A stretch of DNA of 64,000 nucleotides from Leptodactylus fallax (GCA_947044405.1 CAMRHE010000115.1:1488001-1552000); one strand, 5' to 3'; counted from the first letter of the stretch, positions 12,161-25,356 are shown. Numbers and translations are program-made. The notes: generated from the sequence alone by a model not told the origin.

Positions 12161-12707
12161 AAGAGCAAAAAGAAAATTAAAAAGCAATAAAAAAAAAAAA
12201 AAGAGTAATTTTTTTTTTTTTTTACAGAAATAAATGTCCATTCAGTGATGCAGGAGATTCAATCTCTGCAGCAAATAATGAGATAATGAGATAATGTATG
12301 ACCGTCACAAAAAAAAAAAAAAAAAAAGGGGGGTTTTCCTCAGCTATAACTCAGAAGAAAATTACACAAGGTAGAGAAATACAACAAGAAGTTACCAGTA
12401 ATGTATGGAAGTACTTTGGCCTCTTTCAGAAAAAGATCATTTTTTCTACATTTGTCTTGAGAAACATAGGCCCAAATCTGTGTTTTCTTATTACCATGGA
12501 AACAAGTAAAGAGGTTTCCCCAGCACAACAGAGGCCTGTGTGACAATGAAGATAGCTCACCATTTAACACAAGCCTGTCAAGATCAAGGACGAAGTGTTG
12601 TAGGAGGACTGCCAGGCACTACGACACTTCATAGCCGGCTAGGCCGCTACAGCGGTAATAACAAATCACAAGAGTTTAAAGCAGTCTGACACCCAAAACT
12701 CCAAGTC
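12161..12707. other. Homopolymer tracts, otherwise nothing
   Basis: A runs at about 12188-12201 and 12309-12327 and a T run at 12209-12224. No gene signal; frames at 12298-12570 on the two strands overlap each other. Confidence 0.45.
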
Positions 12708-13005
12708 TTAAAGGAGTTGTCCCTTTATGGACTTTTATCCCCCATCTCCCCAGCGATCAGGAGAACAGGGGACTGAAAGTCCTTCTAGGGCCTCCTTATG
12801 AAGGCGCTTGCATGACGACACTCCATTTACTTCTATGGGTCTGCCGGGTCTGCCCTCAGATCCATAGAAGTGAATGGAGAGATGGTCACATTCACAAGGA
12901 GGCCTTAGAGAGACTTTCAGTCCCCTGTCCTCCTGTTCACTGGGGACCTGGTGATCACTGTCCTGTGGATAGGAAATAAGTGTCCATAACAGGAAACCCC
13001 TTTAA
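12708..13005. mobile_element. TTAA-flanked palindromic MITE
   Basis: TTAA at 12708-12711 and 13002-13005 with ends AAGGAGTTGTCCC and GGAAACCCCTT. Further matched arms lie inside: GGGGACTGAAAGTC opposite GACTTTCAGTCCCC, and TTACTTCTATGG opposite CCATAGAAGTGAA. The element is therefore a near-complete fold-back of about 298 bp. Non-coding. Confidence 0.7.
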
Positions 13006-13169
13006 TGCATGACATGGTCATGAAACTGATTTTTGGACTGATGTGTATCCACTTGAAGTAAGCCGAATAAATGACATCAAGCAGAGATCTAGAAAACTAT
13101 GAAGCAAATATATTGGAGGATTGTATAAGACCCCAAGAACACCACCAAGTTTGCATCTGAGTTGGGGCC

Positions 13170-13345
13170 GATTTTGCAGCAGAATGCAGTCAGATGACAC
13201 TCGAGTGCCATCTGAGTTCATTCAGTTATGTACTCACCTCTATGGGGGCTTTCGATTCGTTCTGTTCCGATGAAACGGAGCAGAATAGGACCTTCTCTAT
13301 TTTCATCAGAACAGACCCTTGGAGGCCACACTTGGATGTGTGCAT
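13170..13345. repeat. Dispersed repeat family I, copy 1
   Basis: Text such as GAGTGCCATCTGAGT, TACTCACCTCTATG, GCTTTCGAT and AAACGGAGCAGAATAGGACC recurs with substitutions at 53985-54180. No ends were resolved. Confidence 0.5.
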
Positions 13346-13513
13346 AAAGCTTAACTTTATTCAACATTATACAAACAATAACGCGTGTCTCAATATCTGT
13401 CTGAAACCGGAAAACACTTTCATTACTTTTAACTATATTATAGAATTATTAATAATGTATGACTTGTTACATATTTACTTCCATTGGAATCAATCACTGG
13501 CTTTATAATGAAT

Positions 13514-13760
13514 AAGGCTAGGTTCACATCTGCATTGCAGAGTCTGTCTAAAATCAGCAGAGAGAAAAGTCCTGTACGCAGTCCGCAGGGGGACCGAAAA
13601 GATGGAAAGCCCATCTGGTAAAAAAGCCACAACCCGTGGACATCAAAGACTAAATCTGGGTCCACCGGTTTCAGTAAAAAACTATTGGACCCAATTTTAG
13701 TCTATGGTGTCCGTGGGTAATCGCTTTTTTAGCGGACGGGCTCTCCATCTTTTGGGTCCC
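13514..13760. repeat. MITE family C, copy 2, right end lost
   Basis: Starts AAGGCTAGGTTCACATC and contains AGAGAGAAAAGTCCTG and TTTAGTCTATGGTGTCCG, all shared with the other family C copies. The expected inverted right end is missing. Confidence 0.55.
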
Positions 13761-14248
13761 CATGGGGTATAACCAGAATAATGGGGCAGCATTGAAGCAG
13801 TGAAGTTTCCAGTGGCTGTACATGTACATTATAGAATATGTTGATCATGATAATACATCCCATAATAAATGTTTGGAGATATAATAAATTTGGGACACTA
13901 AACCCCAAACAGGTTTTTATGGACCAGTTTAGTGTCCCAAAAAACACACACACACATACATATAATTAATAAATAAAAAAAATCTTTATACAAATTTATA
14001 CAATTAATCTTTAATCAAGTGAATTGATTCATTTGCTACTTCAAAGAAGAATTATTCCAATTTTTATTGGAATTGTGAAATCGCTGTTAGTCCTGCCCCA
14101 GAGACTGATATATTCCATGCAGGCTTCCTCCCCCTGCGGAAAGCTATGATCAATGGTTTCTTCACTGTAGTCCATAGTTGGGTGGACGAGGAGGCCTACA
14201 TCAAATATATTCAACTCCTCATTGTGTCAGCTCTGTTATTTTGTTTCT
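13761..14248. other. No recognisable feature
   Basis: AT-rich, with a short CA-rich stretch at about 13945-13960. Nothing else seen. Confidence 0.4.
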
Positions 14249-15146
14249 TTAAAAGAGAGTCTGTCGGCAGGAAAAATCGGTATCAGACTAGTGACAGTAC
14301 CTTGTAGAGCAGCTTCTACATTTTCCAAAGGTGCCTTTTCTTATTCTGCATTGCAGATCCATTTTCTTCAAAATCAGGATTTTATTCCTATATAATTTAG
14401 CTGAAAAGGGGTTTAGAGGCGTTTCCGCTCCTGCAGGGGCTTCACTCTCTGCTGTAAATAACTACCCCTAACTGTCCCCCAGCTCCTTCCCCATTATTTG
14501 AGTGACATCTTCCACTCTTTGTCTGCAGTTATGAAGATTATCTAGAGCAGTGTTTTTCAGCCTTCTCAAGCCAAGTACCCCCTTGTGAAAAAAAGTTCCA
14601 ACTGAGTAACCCCAAAAGACACTGTGCTGTCTGCCTTGTGACAGATCCTGCTCCTGATCTCAAGTGGGAAAGAAAAGCTGGCACTATGTGCGGCAAATCA
14701 TTTTGTTTGTGGGGGCATCAATGAGGGTCTTTTAGCTTCCAACCAGCTTTTTCATTCATCAGATCATAGATCAGAATCTATCTGCCTATTCTGCACAGAC
14801 TACCTGCTGCTGTTGAGGAGACCTGGTCATTAACCATGACCCAACATCTTCTGATGCCTGCCTCTGCTTGGCAGCTATTGTGCCTCACTAAATCTGCCAC
14901 TTCCAGAAGTTCCCAGCCATGGCGCGTACTCCATGAGACTGCATAGCTTACCCCCTGGGGTACACATACCACAGTTTGAAAACCATTGATCTAGAGCAGA
15001 GAGCGAAGCCCTTTCAGGAGAAGAAACGCCTTTTAAGCCATTTTACATTAGAATAAAACAGTGATTTTCAAGAAAATGTAAAATCCACCCTACAAGGTAC
15101 TGTCATTAGTCTGATACCAATTTTCCTGCTGGCAGACTCTCTTTAA
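14249..15146. mobile_element. TTAA-flanked fold-back element, interrupted by a hAT
   Basis: TTAA at 14249-14252 and 15143-15146. The long arms match: AGAGAGTCTGTCGGCAGGAA opposite TCCTGCTGGCAGACTCTC, and TACCTTGTAGAG opposite CTACAAGGTACTGTCA. The centre is interrupted by the hAT element at 14548-14988. Without it the element is about 450 bp. Its right TTAA also forms the start of the next repeat (15143). Confidence 0.75.
14548..14988. mobile_element. Non-autonomous hAT element (441 bp)
   Basis: Termini CAGTGTTTTTCAGCC and GTTTGAAAACCATTG are inverted repeats of the hAT/Charlie style. The 8-bp target duplication ATCTAGAG is exact on both sides (14540-14547 and 14989-14996) and fits the hAT preference nTCTAGAn. 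No transposase frame. Inserted into the TTAA element around it, so it is the younger of the two. Confidence 0.85.
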
Positions 15147-15420
15147 AAGGGGCATTCCATTCAAAATTGGATGATCGTGGGGGATTAGCCGCTAGGTCTC
15201 ACACCACAGAACTGTGGCACTTAACAGGACAGACAGCAATGCTCTACATATTTCAATAGCCGAGCAGAGTGTTTCAACTCCATTGAAATGACTGAAGCAG
15301 CATCTGCTGTCTGTCCTGCAAAGCACCCCAAGTCTGGTTATCAATGTGGGTTCCAGAGATCAGAACCCCCCCAACCAGCAAGCTACCTGCTATTCTATGG
15401 AGACACTACAACCATAAAAT
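15143..15420. repeat. TTAA-type repeat, right end not found
   Basis: Begins TTAAAAGGGGCATTCC and contains the inverted pair AGGACAGACAGCA and TGCTGTCTGTCCT, so it was a fold-back MITE. It shares its TTAA with the end of the preceding element. Confidence 0.5.
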
Positions 15421-15944
15421 CAAAATTCCCATGTGAGGAAAATAAAACCTTAATCTGACATTGGGATTAGGACACAATAATTAACGAGAATAATAATAAT
15501 AATTTATTGGTAGCTTTGGCATCATTGTTTATAGATGTAGCCCATATTACCTCCTGATACGGTTTTCCAATATATATACAGAAAATAACAAACCAGATCT
15601 AACAGATTATCCTGAAAGTTCTCTCACTGACTGACATTTATTGGTAATTTATGGTGGCCTTGACCATCTACATAAGGTAAAGTGTTCCTGGCTTTAATGA
15701 GAGACTTTCTATTACATTAAAACCATCATAACATAAAAGAGAGACTGCAGTGACATTGAACATGTAAAAGTCAATAACAGGAATTATATTAACTTTATTA
15801 CATAATCTTATTACTTATACCTCACTGTGTAAAATAATGATACAATGCATTATTGTGGCTTTGTCCATTGAGGACCATGAAAAACGTTTACTTGTAGCTT
15901 AACATGGAAGAAAAAAAAAAATGTCCATAGGGTATGTGTATTGA
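15421..15944. other. No recognisable feature
   Basis: AT-rich DNA with an AAT-rich patch at 15489-15505. No coding, RNA or repeat boundary recognised. Confidence 0.4.
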
Positions 15945-16270
15945 GTGGTGGGTTTCCAATACTAAGAAGCTGATGACCTATCCTTAGGATACGTCATGAA
16001 TATCAGATCAATAGGGTCCAACACTTGGCACTGCTGCTGATCAGCTGTAGTATTTTGATCAGTCCTTTGGTCTCCATTTACCAAATACAGTGCCATACAT
16101 GGAATAGTGGCTGTGCTTGGTATTGCAGCTCAGTCTCATTCATTTGAATCATGTGACATGTGAACATGATGTCACAGGCCTGTGACGTGGAAGCAGCACT
16201 GGCCCAAACACCAAGGCCTTTTAAACAAGTAACCTACAGCTCTAATATTAATACCCTGTCCTAAGGAATA
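15945..16270. repeat. Dispersed palindromic repeat, family A
   Basis: Core GATGACCTATCCTTAGGATA, then AGATCAATAGGGTCCAACAC and CTGATCAGCTGTAGT. Downstream GCTTGGTATTGCAGCT is shared with the copy at 19935. Confidence 0.6.
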
Positions 16271-16341
16271 TTAATTTACATTTTTTTTTTTTTACTTAGT
16301 TTATTATCAATGGCTATAGAAATCCATCTATTGTAAAATAC

Positions 16342-16582
16342 ATTGGAAAATGAAGAGGAATTGGAGGTGAATATCCACCTCAGATTCCTCTTCATTTCCC
16401 GGCCCTTGGCAGCTCACAGTGGATGGAATACTGTCATGGCATTCCACAGAATCTGCAGCAAGATCGAGAACGACATTAAGTTTTTTTCCCTGCTGCGATC
16501 TCTGAAACAATGGAACACAGAATCAGGACGGAATCTGCCGGTGATTTGGGAGTGTAATTCTGCTGTGTGAACAGGGGCCTAA
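16342..16582. repeat. Decayed repeat related to the 28170 element (family G)
   Basis: Contains AGATTCCTCTTCATTTCC, TGGGAGTGTAATTCTGCTGT and an end GTGAACAGGGGCCTAA. The first part is locally palindromic (GAAGAGGAATTGGAG opposite CAGATTCCTCTTC). Similar text is at 61675-61930. Confidence 0.4.
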
Positions 16583-19500
16583 AAGGTGGCCAAAGCAAGT
16601 CAATATTTCAACATTTCATTCTATGGCTGCATGATAAGCATCCCGGCATTGGACTTGGAGCCCAGAGAAGCTCAGAGAGAACCCTTGAGAAAACTGATGA
16701 CTTCACTTTTGTAAAACAGAGACGGAAGACACACATATAATCAAGGAAAACATTTTCACAACTTGACAGATGAGAAAGCCTTAAGGACCTACAGTATATT
16801 AACTGGTGATTATTCTTAGAAGTAACATATTTTCAGGATTTTCTAAAAAGGGATTTTCCACCATGAACATTTATGGTATATTGAATTATAGATGTCATAG
16901 ATCTTTGATCATGAGGCATCTGACTGCTGTACCCCCTGTTCCCAAAAATGCGATAAAGAGGAGGTCAAGCATGAAATATCACAATCTATTATAGTAAATG
17001 GAAAACTTACCTTCATCGCTTCCAAATCCCCTATTCACTATAGTGAAGAATGCTTTTTGAGGTGGCCAAGAACAACGTACTGGACACCCTCATCATAACT
17101 GGTGGGTTCCCAATGGATGAAACTCCATCAACTGGGCATTTATAGCATATCCAATCAATATTCAATGAAAGTTTCTACAGGAGTAGAGAAATATCTACTA
17201 GTATCTCACTTGTTCCCTGTAGTAAAAATTCCAGTAGCAAAATGCAAAATATCAAGCTGCACTACAGATTATTGCCTTCTAGACAAACCAAGGTGACCTG
17301 CATTTTATTGCAATTCTCATGCCGCTAGCAGTATTATAATTAGTTTTAGGGCACCATTACTTCCATGGTTCTGTACATTAGGGTTTAAATACCACACACA
17401 AAATACACAAGACTAATAGTGACCAACTGGTGCAGTGGGATAGAGGGCCCTGCCCGCAAGGGCTTACAATCTATGGGATCGCAGATCAGTAGCAATCCCG
17501 ATACAAGTAGTATATCAGGGTGTTGTTGTGTAAGCAATTTTATAAAATATTTCTATATAAGCCTACAATATATTAAGCTTTCAGATAAATAGTGTGACAA
17601 AGTAACATCATGAATGTGAATCTGCCCAACCTACAAGGTAGCAATGCCCTGGCGGGTTGCTAGAAGCTGCACTTTTTATTTAGCTGATAAGCGAACCGAC
17701 ATGATCAGTGTTTTTGCTTGTTTTTAGCTCGGCCTGGCTGTGAAAGGGTTATTCATTCCTGTACAGCGCACTGCTAGGGACTATGACTGTGCTGTATTTG
17801 AGAATGAAGTGAAAGAGGAGAGGCCTGGGTATCCCATGGGCATTTTATAATGAAGCTTTGTAAACCATCATCAGCCAGAGAAACACGCTGAGCCAGCATG
17901 TTATGAACAGAGAGACTAGAAGCATTGAGGGGAGAGATGGAGAAACGTGAGTAAGGCAAAAACTAGACGGATGATGAGGAATGACTTGTGGAAAGCAGAA
18001 AATAGCACCGTAGATTGCAGGAAGAGAACGTCAATAAATCAGAAAAGCACATAAAAAGGATGAAATAGGTTGGCGCACCATCACCAATGTCCCATGTAGG
18101 CCCACTAAACGGTAGTTAGACATCCTTTTATTATGGTTCCTTTGTCCTAAAATACCCAACATAGCTGCTAAAATAATGGAAAAACACTTTAGGGAAACAT
18201 TTTCTCACCTTTGTTCACAATTTTCGGCATCAGCACTGACGTAGATAGCACGTCCATAACACCCCTCTAAAACTGGCCATTTTCGGAACAATAATCGTGA
18301 TGCTACAAAATCCATTAAAGTGTTAAAACAGAGAAAGCTGCACCCTGAACCCACTGACAATAAAGTTATCTGTACATTAGTTTTTCCAAAGAGAGTTTTC
18401 TCTTGAAAAACTGGTCATTATAGGCATCTGTATTGCATTGCATTTTTATGGTGTTTATTTTTTTTGTTCACACAGCAATTTTCCTGCACTTTTTTCTCCT
18501 ATAATGAAAGCCATTTTTTTTCTTGATAAAAAGCCTAAAACTCTTGTGTAAAGTATAGGCTGTGTGTACAATATTGCAGCTCAGCTCTAGTCACCTGAAA
18601 GGGGCTAAGCTGCAATACCAGTTGTAGCCAGCGGACAAGAGTGGTGCCGTTTCTGGACAAAAGAAAGAAGCAGACAGCCCTATGGACCATGTTTTCCTTC
18701 TACCATCAACACATGTGAATAAGGTGTTTTATGTCCTATTCACATGCTGTGAAGAATTATAAATCCAAAGTATTTTTTATTATTTTTGAGGTTTCCGTGC
18801 TGAAAAGTCAGAGATTAGACCCACCAAATTACATTGAGCCTAGATCCAGTGCGAATTTACTGCTCAATCCTCACCAGAAATCTGACTCATTTAAGGATTA
18901 TTGCCATAGATTATCTACCAAATCCAAGGAGGATCTGTCGTGTGCATGCGTGTAGCTTTCCTGGTTTCTACTGCAACTAGAGCAGTGAGGGAAGGTTTCT
19001 GATACAGCAAGCTACCCCCTTACCAGAAACAAGAAATTGTAGCAGTGGAAATGGAGATACGTGGCTCACTTTATGCCATGTTCACTAAGTGAATCCACCA
19101 TAGATTTTTCAGAAAGTCTGCAGAAGCTAAAGGACTGGCCAGCACATCAGCACCATTGTAATTCAATGAATATAATCCGCACAGAACCTGCTGCTATAAT
19201 AAATACCTGCATTGCACAAATTATTCCGTCAATTTGGAATGAACGTGGTATAAAATACCAAACACTATCATGACACAGGTATGGAATCTGCATAATCCTA
19301 AAACTGTGAGCATGGACTAAAACATATATAGAAAAGATTTTTTTTAACCTTTTTACTATGATATGTGGCAGATCACAGAAGAAAAATTATAAAATTTTAT
19401 AGTCACTTTAGAAATGACTGACCACAATGATCTCATACACCGAAGTAAATGCTGACATCACATGCTGTGAAGTAATATCCGAGGCAATTTTTCTGATCTG

Positions 19501-19934
19501 TATTTCCCCAACAAATGAATTGCCTAAACCCGTTTAAGGTTACGTCATGTGCAGCTTTAGTTTACATAGAGCAAAAAAATATCATGTATAAAGCACAAGA
19601 ACAATTGTGTACTGTAATCTATAATCTGTAATGTCCTGCTACCTGGCAATTTCACTGTAGTCAGGCCCTTAAGACAATCTTACTTCTACCATGCTCCTGT
19701 ACAAATGTGCAGCATTCCTAGAAATAGACCGGCCGGACGGACCACTTTGTGAAATGTACACCATGTTCAGTATGGATTATAGATACGTACATAGATAAGC
19801 CAACTCCGAAAATACACATACAGTAGCGCCTCTGTGTTTTCGGATGTGAAACAGAAAAAAAAAAAAAATTTTTTACAGTAACTCATTTCTTTTTCAAAAT
19901 TCTACAAAATGATTTTTAAATTAATTTAAAATAG
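16583..19934. other. Longest stretch without a clear feature
   Basis: No exon, RNA gene or bounded transposon recognised in 3.3 kb. A short stretch at 17445-17485 (GGGCCCTGCCCGCAAGGGCT then TACAATCTATGGG) resembles a widely dispersed vertebrate repeat fragment. Small A/T runs lie at 18458-18464 and 19855-19875. The plus frame at 18731-18955 and others are without recognisable content. Confidence 0.4.
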
Positions 19935-20290
19935 GTTTCAGGTATTACGATATTGATGACCTATCCTCAGGGCAGGTCACCAATACCAGATCAGTAGGGG
20001 GTCTGACAGCCAGCACCCCCGCCGATCAGCTGTTTGAAGAATGTCATCACTTTTGGACAAGTGTTGTGGCCTCTTCACTGCAAACCAAGCACAGTAGTGT
20101 TCAGTTTATAGTGGCTATGCTTGGTATTGCAGCTGCAAAAAGGCTCCTACCGTTACCTTACATCACCTGACATGTCACTCCTATACGATGTCTTCGGATC
20201 ACAATCCACCAGACATTTAGCCATCATTAGAGGCTTCTCTTATTTCAGACTAGTTGACAACAGAAGCCAGGCGATAGTGTTCCTTTAAGG
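19935..20290. repeat. Dispersed palindromic repeat, family A
   Basis: Core TGACCTATCCTCAGGGCAGG, then CCAGATCAGTAGGGGGTCTG and GCCGATCAGCTGTTTGAAGA, with GCTTGGTATTGCAGCTGC downstream. This is the best preserved family A copy in its central part. Confidence 0.6.
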
Positions 20291-20386
20291 AAGCTGTGGT
20301 ATATCTACATCTATTTTAGGTTGTCCATACATCCCCACAAATTCTTTAAAATTGTCAGATTTGGACAATTTTTACCTTAAAGAGGA

Positions 20387-20705
20387 CCCATCGCTGCACT
20401 TTCAGCTACCGATATTACTGTCAGGAGAGGGCAGCCTCACAGGTCAGGAACGCCCCTCTAACTGTACACTTCTATAGTCTTGTACTGTCTGGTTGGGGCG
20501 GGGGTTAATTCCTCACCACCCAGCAATAACATTAAGCTGTGAGGCCGGACCCGATGACAGTGATATCAGTAGCCGAAACTAGTGGTTCCGATATCTATGA
20601 AAACGGGGCAGGCAAAATAGAAAGTGCGCTGAATTCAGAACACTGCCAGCTTTGGAACAGTATATAACACTCACAATCTTAGAGGACATGAAAAGTCCCT
20701 TTTAA
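20387..20705. mobile_element. TTAA-flanked MITE, family K
   Basis: TTAA at 20387-20390 and 20702-20705, starting AGAGGACCC and ending AAAAGTCCCT. It shares GCGCTGAATTCAG and CACTGCCAGCTTT with the larger fold-back at 36444. Non-coding. A family D repeat starts directly after the right TTAA. Confidence 0.65.
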
Positions 20706-20830
20706 GGCTAAGGCCATACAGTGACTTTGGCCGCAACTCCTGTCCAAAGTTCAAAGCTTCACCCTGCAACTCTTTCACTAATGTAAGCTGCACGGCTTAC
20801 AGCTCTGCTCTCTGTATTCTGTCTGCTAAG
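20706..20830. repeat. Repeat family D, partial
   Basis: GGCTAAGGCCATACAGTGAC then TTTGGCCGCAACTCCTGTC, matching 22388-22500. Truncated on the right. Confidence 0.5.
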
Positions 20831-22387
20831 AACAGCTGATTGTTGGGGTCCTGAGTGTCAGACTCCTCCCCTAAAGATGTGTCATCAATACCATTTATCA
20901 TTTGCCTGGAAAACCCCTCTAAAGCAGTCTCAGATCCTCCTGGAGCTAAACATCAGATTATTTTTTATATTGTCTGAAAGGTTATCCCATCAGTAGTAAT
21001 AGCTGTCCTCTCACAGTGTCTTTCTTTATCCTGCTTTTCATCTTCTTCAATAAGTCATGTGATCACAATGTGTCCTGTTTGTTTCTAGCATGGGTTGTTA
21101 TGCAAACAGGAGGTCTGTCTCTGCTCCCTGCAGATACTATTGAGAGCCACCGTGTGACCTTAGATTCACTAAAGTCCCACCCCCCCAGCTCTTCTGCCAA
21201 AATGTCTCCCTGCCCCTCAGATTCTGCTCGCCCCCTCTCACATACCGCCATAGGTTCCCCCCTCTCTCACAGTCAGGTCACAATGTCCCCATTACCTTCC
21301 CCAGTGTTATCAGCAGCAGTTGGTGCAGTTTCCAGGACCTCTGGTGACATAATCCTCACAGTTTATGGTCCTGGAAGGTCCATTTTAGTATTGGTTCAGC
21401 AATGTTTGCAGAAACAGAAAATAAACACGGGCAGAGATACTAGATATGTGTACAGGTACTAAACTTGGGTGACAACATCAGCATTTTATTTTTTTTTTAA
21501 CCAGATTTTCTACAGAACAGTACAATGTTTTGCATGAAAAATAAAAAAAAAATATTCTTTCACTCTATATTATGTTGCAAAGTTTCTTGGTTTTCCTGTA
21601 TATGTGTCATCTCATTGCCCAGAAAGATAAACAGGAAACGTGCAGAGTAACTCTTCTAAAGAGACCACCTAAATGGAAGAACAAACTAGAGATAAACAAC
21701 AGGGTGGCCAACTCAACGGGTCTGAATTTTAACACACCACATAATAACAAGTGTGAATATGACACGCGCTCTATTATTATGAAACCGTAGGACCCCTTTA
21801 ACCAAAATCACAGAAATTCCACCATGGAATCACAAATAGAATCCTTCTGTGAGGCATTGTACCAGGGAGAAACCCTCTCGGAATAGTAAGTAGATAGCAA
21901 TTATATGCTCTTTCAGCCTATGCTAATCCTACACAATTGTACATAAATTTGGCAATGGCGTCCTTTAGCCTACATGGTTCAGTGAGCTCCATATTACTTT
22001 CCAGGCATGACAGAAAGCAAGGCCTTTATACAGTAGCCTATGTATGGGCATATTCACACAGCATACAAATAGTGTGAGATTTTTAAAAAGAAATGTCTCA
22101 TTCACATGGCCATATCCTCTGAGGTGTACAGAGCTGTGGCAGCGTACCCAGAGAGGTGTTTGGGGCATTATTTAACCTCTATATTTCTGAAACGTCATGC
22201 AAAAGGTTTTCTGCTTGCTTCTCTGCAAATGAAAAATCAAAAAAATTGTACCAAGTTCCCCTGAAATCCTTATTACGGATGTATTCTGGACTAGAAGGTT
22301 TACTTTTAAAGGTAGAATATCTCTGACCTACAATAGCCCATGAAATACCATAGTATAATCTTGTGCATATAACTCTGCTTGTGCGTG
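20831..22387. other. No supported feature
   Basis: Plus frame 21016-21462 (148 codons) is Ser/Pro-rich in the middle. It has no domain I recognise, no clear splice sites, and is overlapped by a minus frame. I do not call it a gene. Short A/T runs lie at about 21489-21499 and 21541-21552. Confidence 0.4.
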
Positions 22388-22742
22388 AGGGTTAAGACTA
22401 CATGACAACTTTGGCTGCAACTCCTGTCAAGCAACCAAAGACTGGCGAGTCTCCCTACGACTTCTTTACTAAAGTAAGGCTAGGGCTGCAAAGCGACTAC
22501 AGCTGCAAAGATTCCTGCGTTGCCCTACAATTTCTTCTCTAACGTGAGTAAATGGAGTCGCACTGCGACCCCAGGGGTCTTGTGACAATGACATCTAGAC
22601 AAAAAAAAATATTGAGCAGTGTTCGATTTTTTTTTTTTTTTATGACTAGAGGTCACCATACTTGTAGTATGGTTGCAATACGACTCCATTCACTTACATT
22701 AGTGGAGGAGTCACATGGCGAAACAGCGCCTTAGCCCTAGCC
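22388..22742. mobile_element. Repeat family D, fullest copy
   Basis: Starts GGGTTAAGACTACATGACAA and ends GCGCCTTAGCCCTAGC. Inside are ATGGAGTCGCACTGCGACC and an inverted echo CGACTCCATTCACTTACATT, plus a T run at 22627-22641. Copies are at 20706 and 26710. A palindromic MITE; the superfamily is unresolved. Confidence 0.55.
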
Positions 22743-22858
22743 TAGACAGTATAGGTAATGCCCATAGCAACCAATGAGGCTACATTCTCAAAGATACCCT
22801 AAATGAAAGAAAGCTGCAATTTAAATGGTTGCCATTGGAAACACTGTAATATTTCTTT

Positions 22859-23118
22859 AGGACCCATGCACACAATTTTGTCCGCAATTGCAGATAAAAG
22901 TGCGGACCCATACACATGTCTGCAATTCAGGCCGTAGAAGGGGTCCACAAATTGCGAAGCATGTCCTATATTTGTCCGCATTTGCGGCACAGACCAGTGT
23001 AGGGAACCATACAGGATTCGTGATCGCGGATGACTTTACTGATCCAATGCGGACATGTTTATGTGCGGATTAGTATTTGTGGACCATAAATCTACTACGG
23101 TCATGTGCATGAGGCCTT
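22859..23118. mobile_element. MITE family E
   Basis: Ends AGGACCCATGCACAC and CATGTGCATGAGGCCTT face each other. Inside, TTGTCCGCAATTGC and CATGTCCTATATTTGTCCGC form further inverted or direct echoes. Single copy in the window, non-coding. Confidence 0.5.
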
Positions 23119-23679
23119 ACACTAGTCATTACAAAAAAATATCTCCATTGTGAGCAATTTCACTGAGTACATAGCCCCACAACTTTGGCACAAATCTGCC
23201 TGCTCCATGTGACAATGACAAGCACTTTCTACAACATGTTTACCTCATGAGATGTGGTCATGTGGAAATAGAAAAATAGAAACACCTGACATGGCCATAT
23301 TTACCAGAGCTGCACACTCCAGCTAAACTGACTGGAAATACCTCCATGGAAAAATAATAATACGCCTCAGCGAGACCTCAGACTATACCAAGACCTCATG
23401 CGTCAGACTGTCCCATGGAAAAAGATCCCAACATATAAAGTTGTTCATGACAGCAAAACCTTTTAACCCAGGTAAAGATGTCAGTGGGTGCAGTACTTTA
23501 AGTGGCGACCATGACAGTGATGGTGTCCCTACCTATCACAGTGTCCACTTCAAAGCAAAGCACCATACACTGCATATTAGCTATACTTGGAACTTCAGCT
23601 CAATTTGCTGGCCATACACGTTCAGCTTCTGTCAGCTATTTATAACACAAACATCCAATGGCTGACTTACTCTAGATTC
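23119..23679. other. No recognisable feature
   Basis: No coding or RNA signal. Part of 23460-23640 vaguely resembles family A in minor details, too weak to call. Confidence 0.35.
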
Positions 23680-23872
23680 TACATTCCGCTTAAAATCAGC
23701 GGAGAGAAAAGTCCTGCAAGCAGAAACTCGCAGGACACCATTATAGTCTATGGGGTCAGCAGGTTTCCGTGTGTAACCGCTTTTTAAGCGGATACAGTTT
23801 CCGTCATTCATGTCCCCAAGCGGACCCGAAAGACAGAAACCCAAACGCTAGTGTGAACCTAGCATAAGTCTG
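23680..23872. mobile_element. MITE family C, copy 3
   Basis: Contains GGAGAGAAAAGTCCTGCAAG, ATTATAGTCTATGGGGTC, CGCTTTTTAAGCGGA (a perfect palindromic centre) and ends AGTGTGAACCTAGC. It is the copy closest to that at 51197. Confidence 0.6.
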
Positions 23873-24089
23873 CTGGATACTTTCAGGCTGTGGTTGCCTG
23901 AAAATATCAGTGCTTGGTACAATCGGCTGGTTGTCATCCAATTTCTGCCCCGATCGGGCAATTGAATTGTAAATGCTGATGATGGAGTCAATCCTATGAA
24001 AGATCCCATCATCGATTGAATAGCCATATCTCAGTTACCCATAGTCTCATGCGTATGGCCACCTTTAGTTGCCATGTGACACCACTGGG

Positions 24090-25356
24090 CTGAGAAGGGG
24101 CCTCTTGAAACAACTTATCAGAGGAGGTGCTGGGTGTCAGTCCCCACCAATCTGATATTGAAGTGATCAATATCAGTCTCAGAAATTCCCTTTAAGATCA
24201 GAGGACTACTATGCTCAGATGCATCACGTGACAGCAGAAATTTTTGTGACTGACCAATCCATCCGTACAACAGAATTGGTTTGTTTCTGCAGGATGTACT
24301 TGGGAGTTCTGCAAACCCATTCAGCTATATGGGAAAGAAAGTGTTGTAACAAATCTGCTGCGTGTAAACAGACCCTAAAATTGGTGCTGACGACGAGGCT
24401 ACGTGGTGTGTCTCTCGCTATAGACATGATGAAAAATAGAATACTGGGTATTCCACAGTAGTGGTAGTGGTTAAAGGGAAACTCTAGTATAAAACCATAG
24501 GTTCCCATAGTTATTTTCCAATACAGAGCCCTTATGACAGCCAATGAATAGTCTATTCATTGAGTTGGCCTTGCAAACACTCAGTCGCCACAGATGACCA
24601 CGCTGGTGATTCTCAAGTGGTCAGAAACAATACCACAAAGCTAGTGGCACCATATATTGTTGACCACTGCCCACATTTCCTGAATTTTCAGAGGAAATGT
24701 ATTGTACCCATTGATAACTTGTAAGTTATTTCTCTAACAAAGCCCATGTGTGATGGAGGCCTAGCAGGAGAAACAACGTCAAGATAAAATCTGTATTTGG
24801 AGGGAGTATAGGTAGGCTGCTCCTTTACAAGACACATGGATGTTTGGTGTAAACATATTAAATGGTTGCAACAATTGTAACTAGCAAGATATGTTTTACT
24901 TACAATTTTACTAGGAGTATCTACATATTGGTAAAGCAGATGGAATATGACGGTCATAAAAAGGCAGGCACCCAACACAGGTTACTCAGTATACACAATG
25001 ACATCACTCCTGACAATCCATGTCAAAGATCATGGCTTTATAGAAGAGTAGGAGAAAGAATCTGCAATCTGTGGGGAAGGTGACATCAACTAAGCCAAGG
25101 TGCTTTAGTAAGAGGGGCTCACAGTCATGTCCAGCTACCTATGTTAATGGAGAATTAAAGGAATTCTACTCTACAAAAGGTGGTTTATATATATGGTGGT
25201 TTATACACTTACACATATTGGCGGTCAAATATAATATAATTCTTAAGTTACTAAGTCAAGTATTCTGAGATGGCTGAGAAGTTCAGTCTTTGATTCGCAG
25301 ATCATTTGGAGAATAGAGAGAGAAGGGATTATTTACTATACATGGAGTACAGTATA

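Noticed and set aside
21016..21462. 148-codon plus-strand frame, Ser/Pro-rich
   Set aside because: No domain, no splice or promoter context, overlapping minus frame; judged chance.
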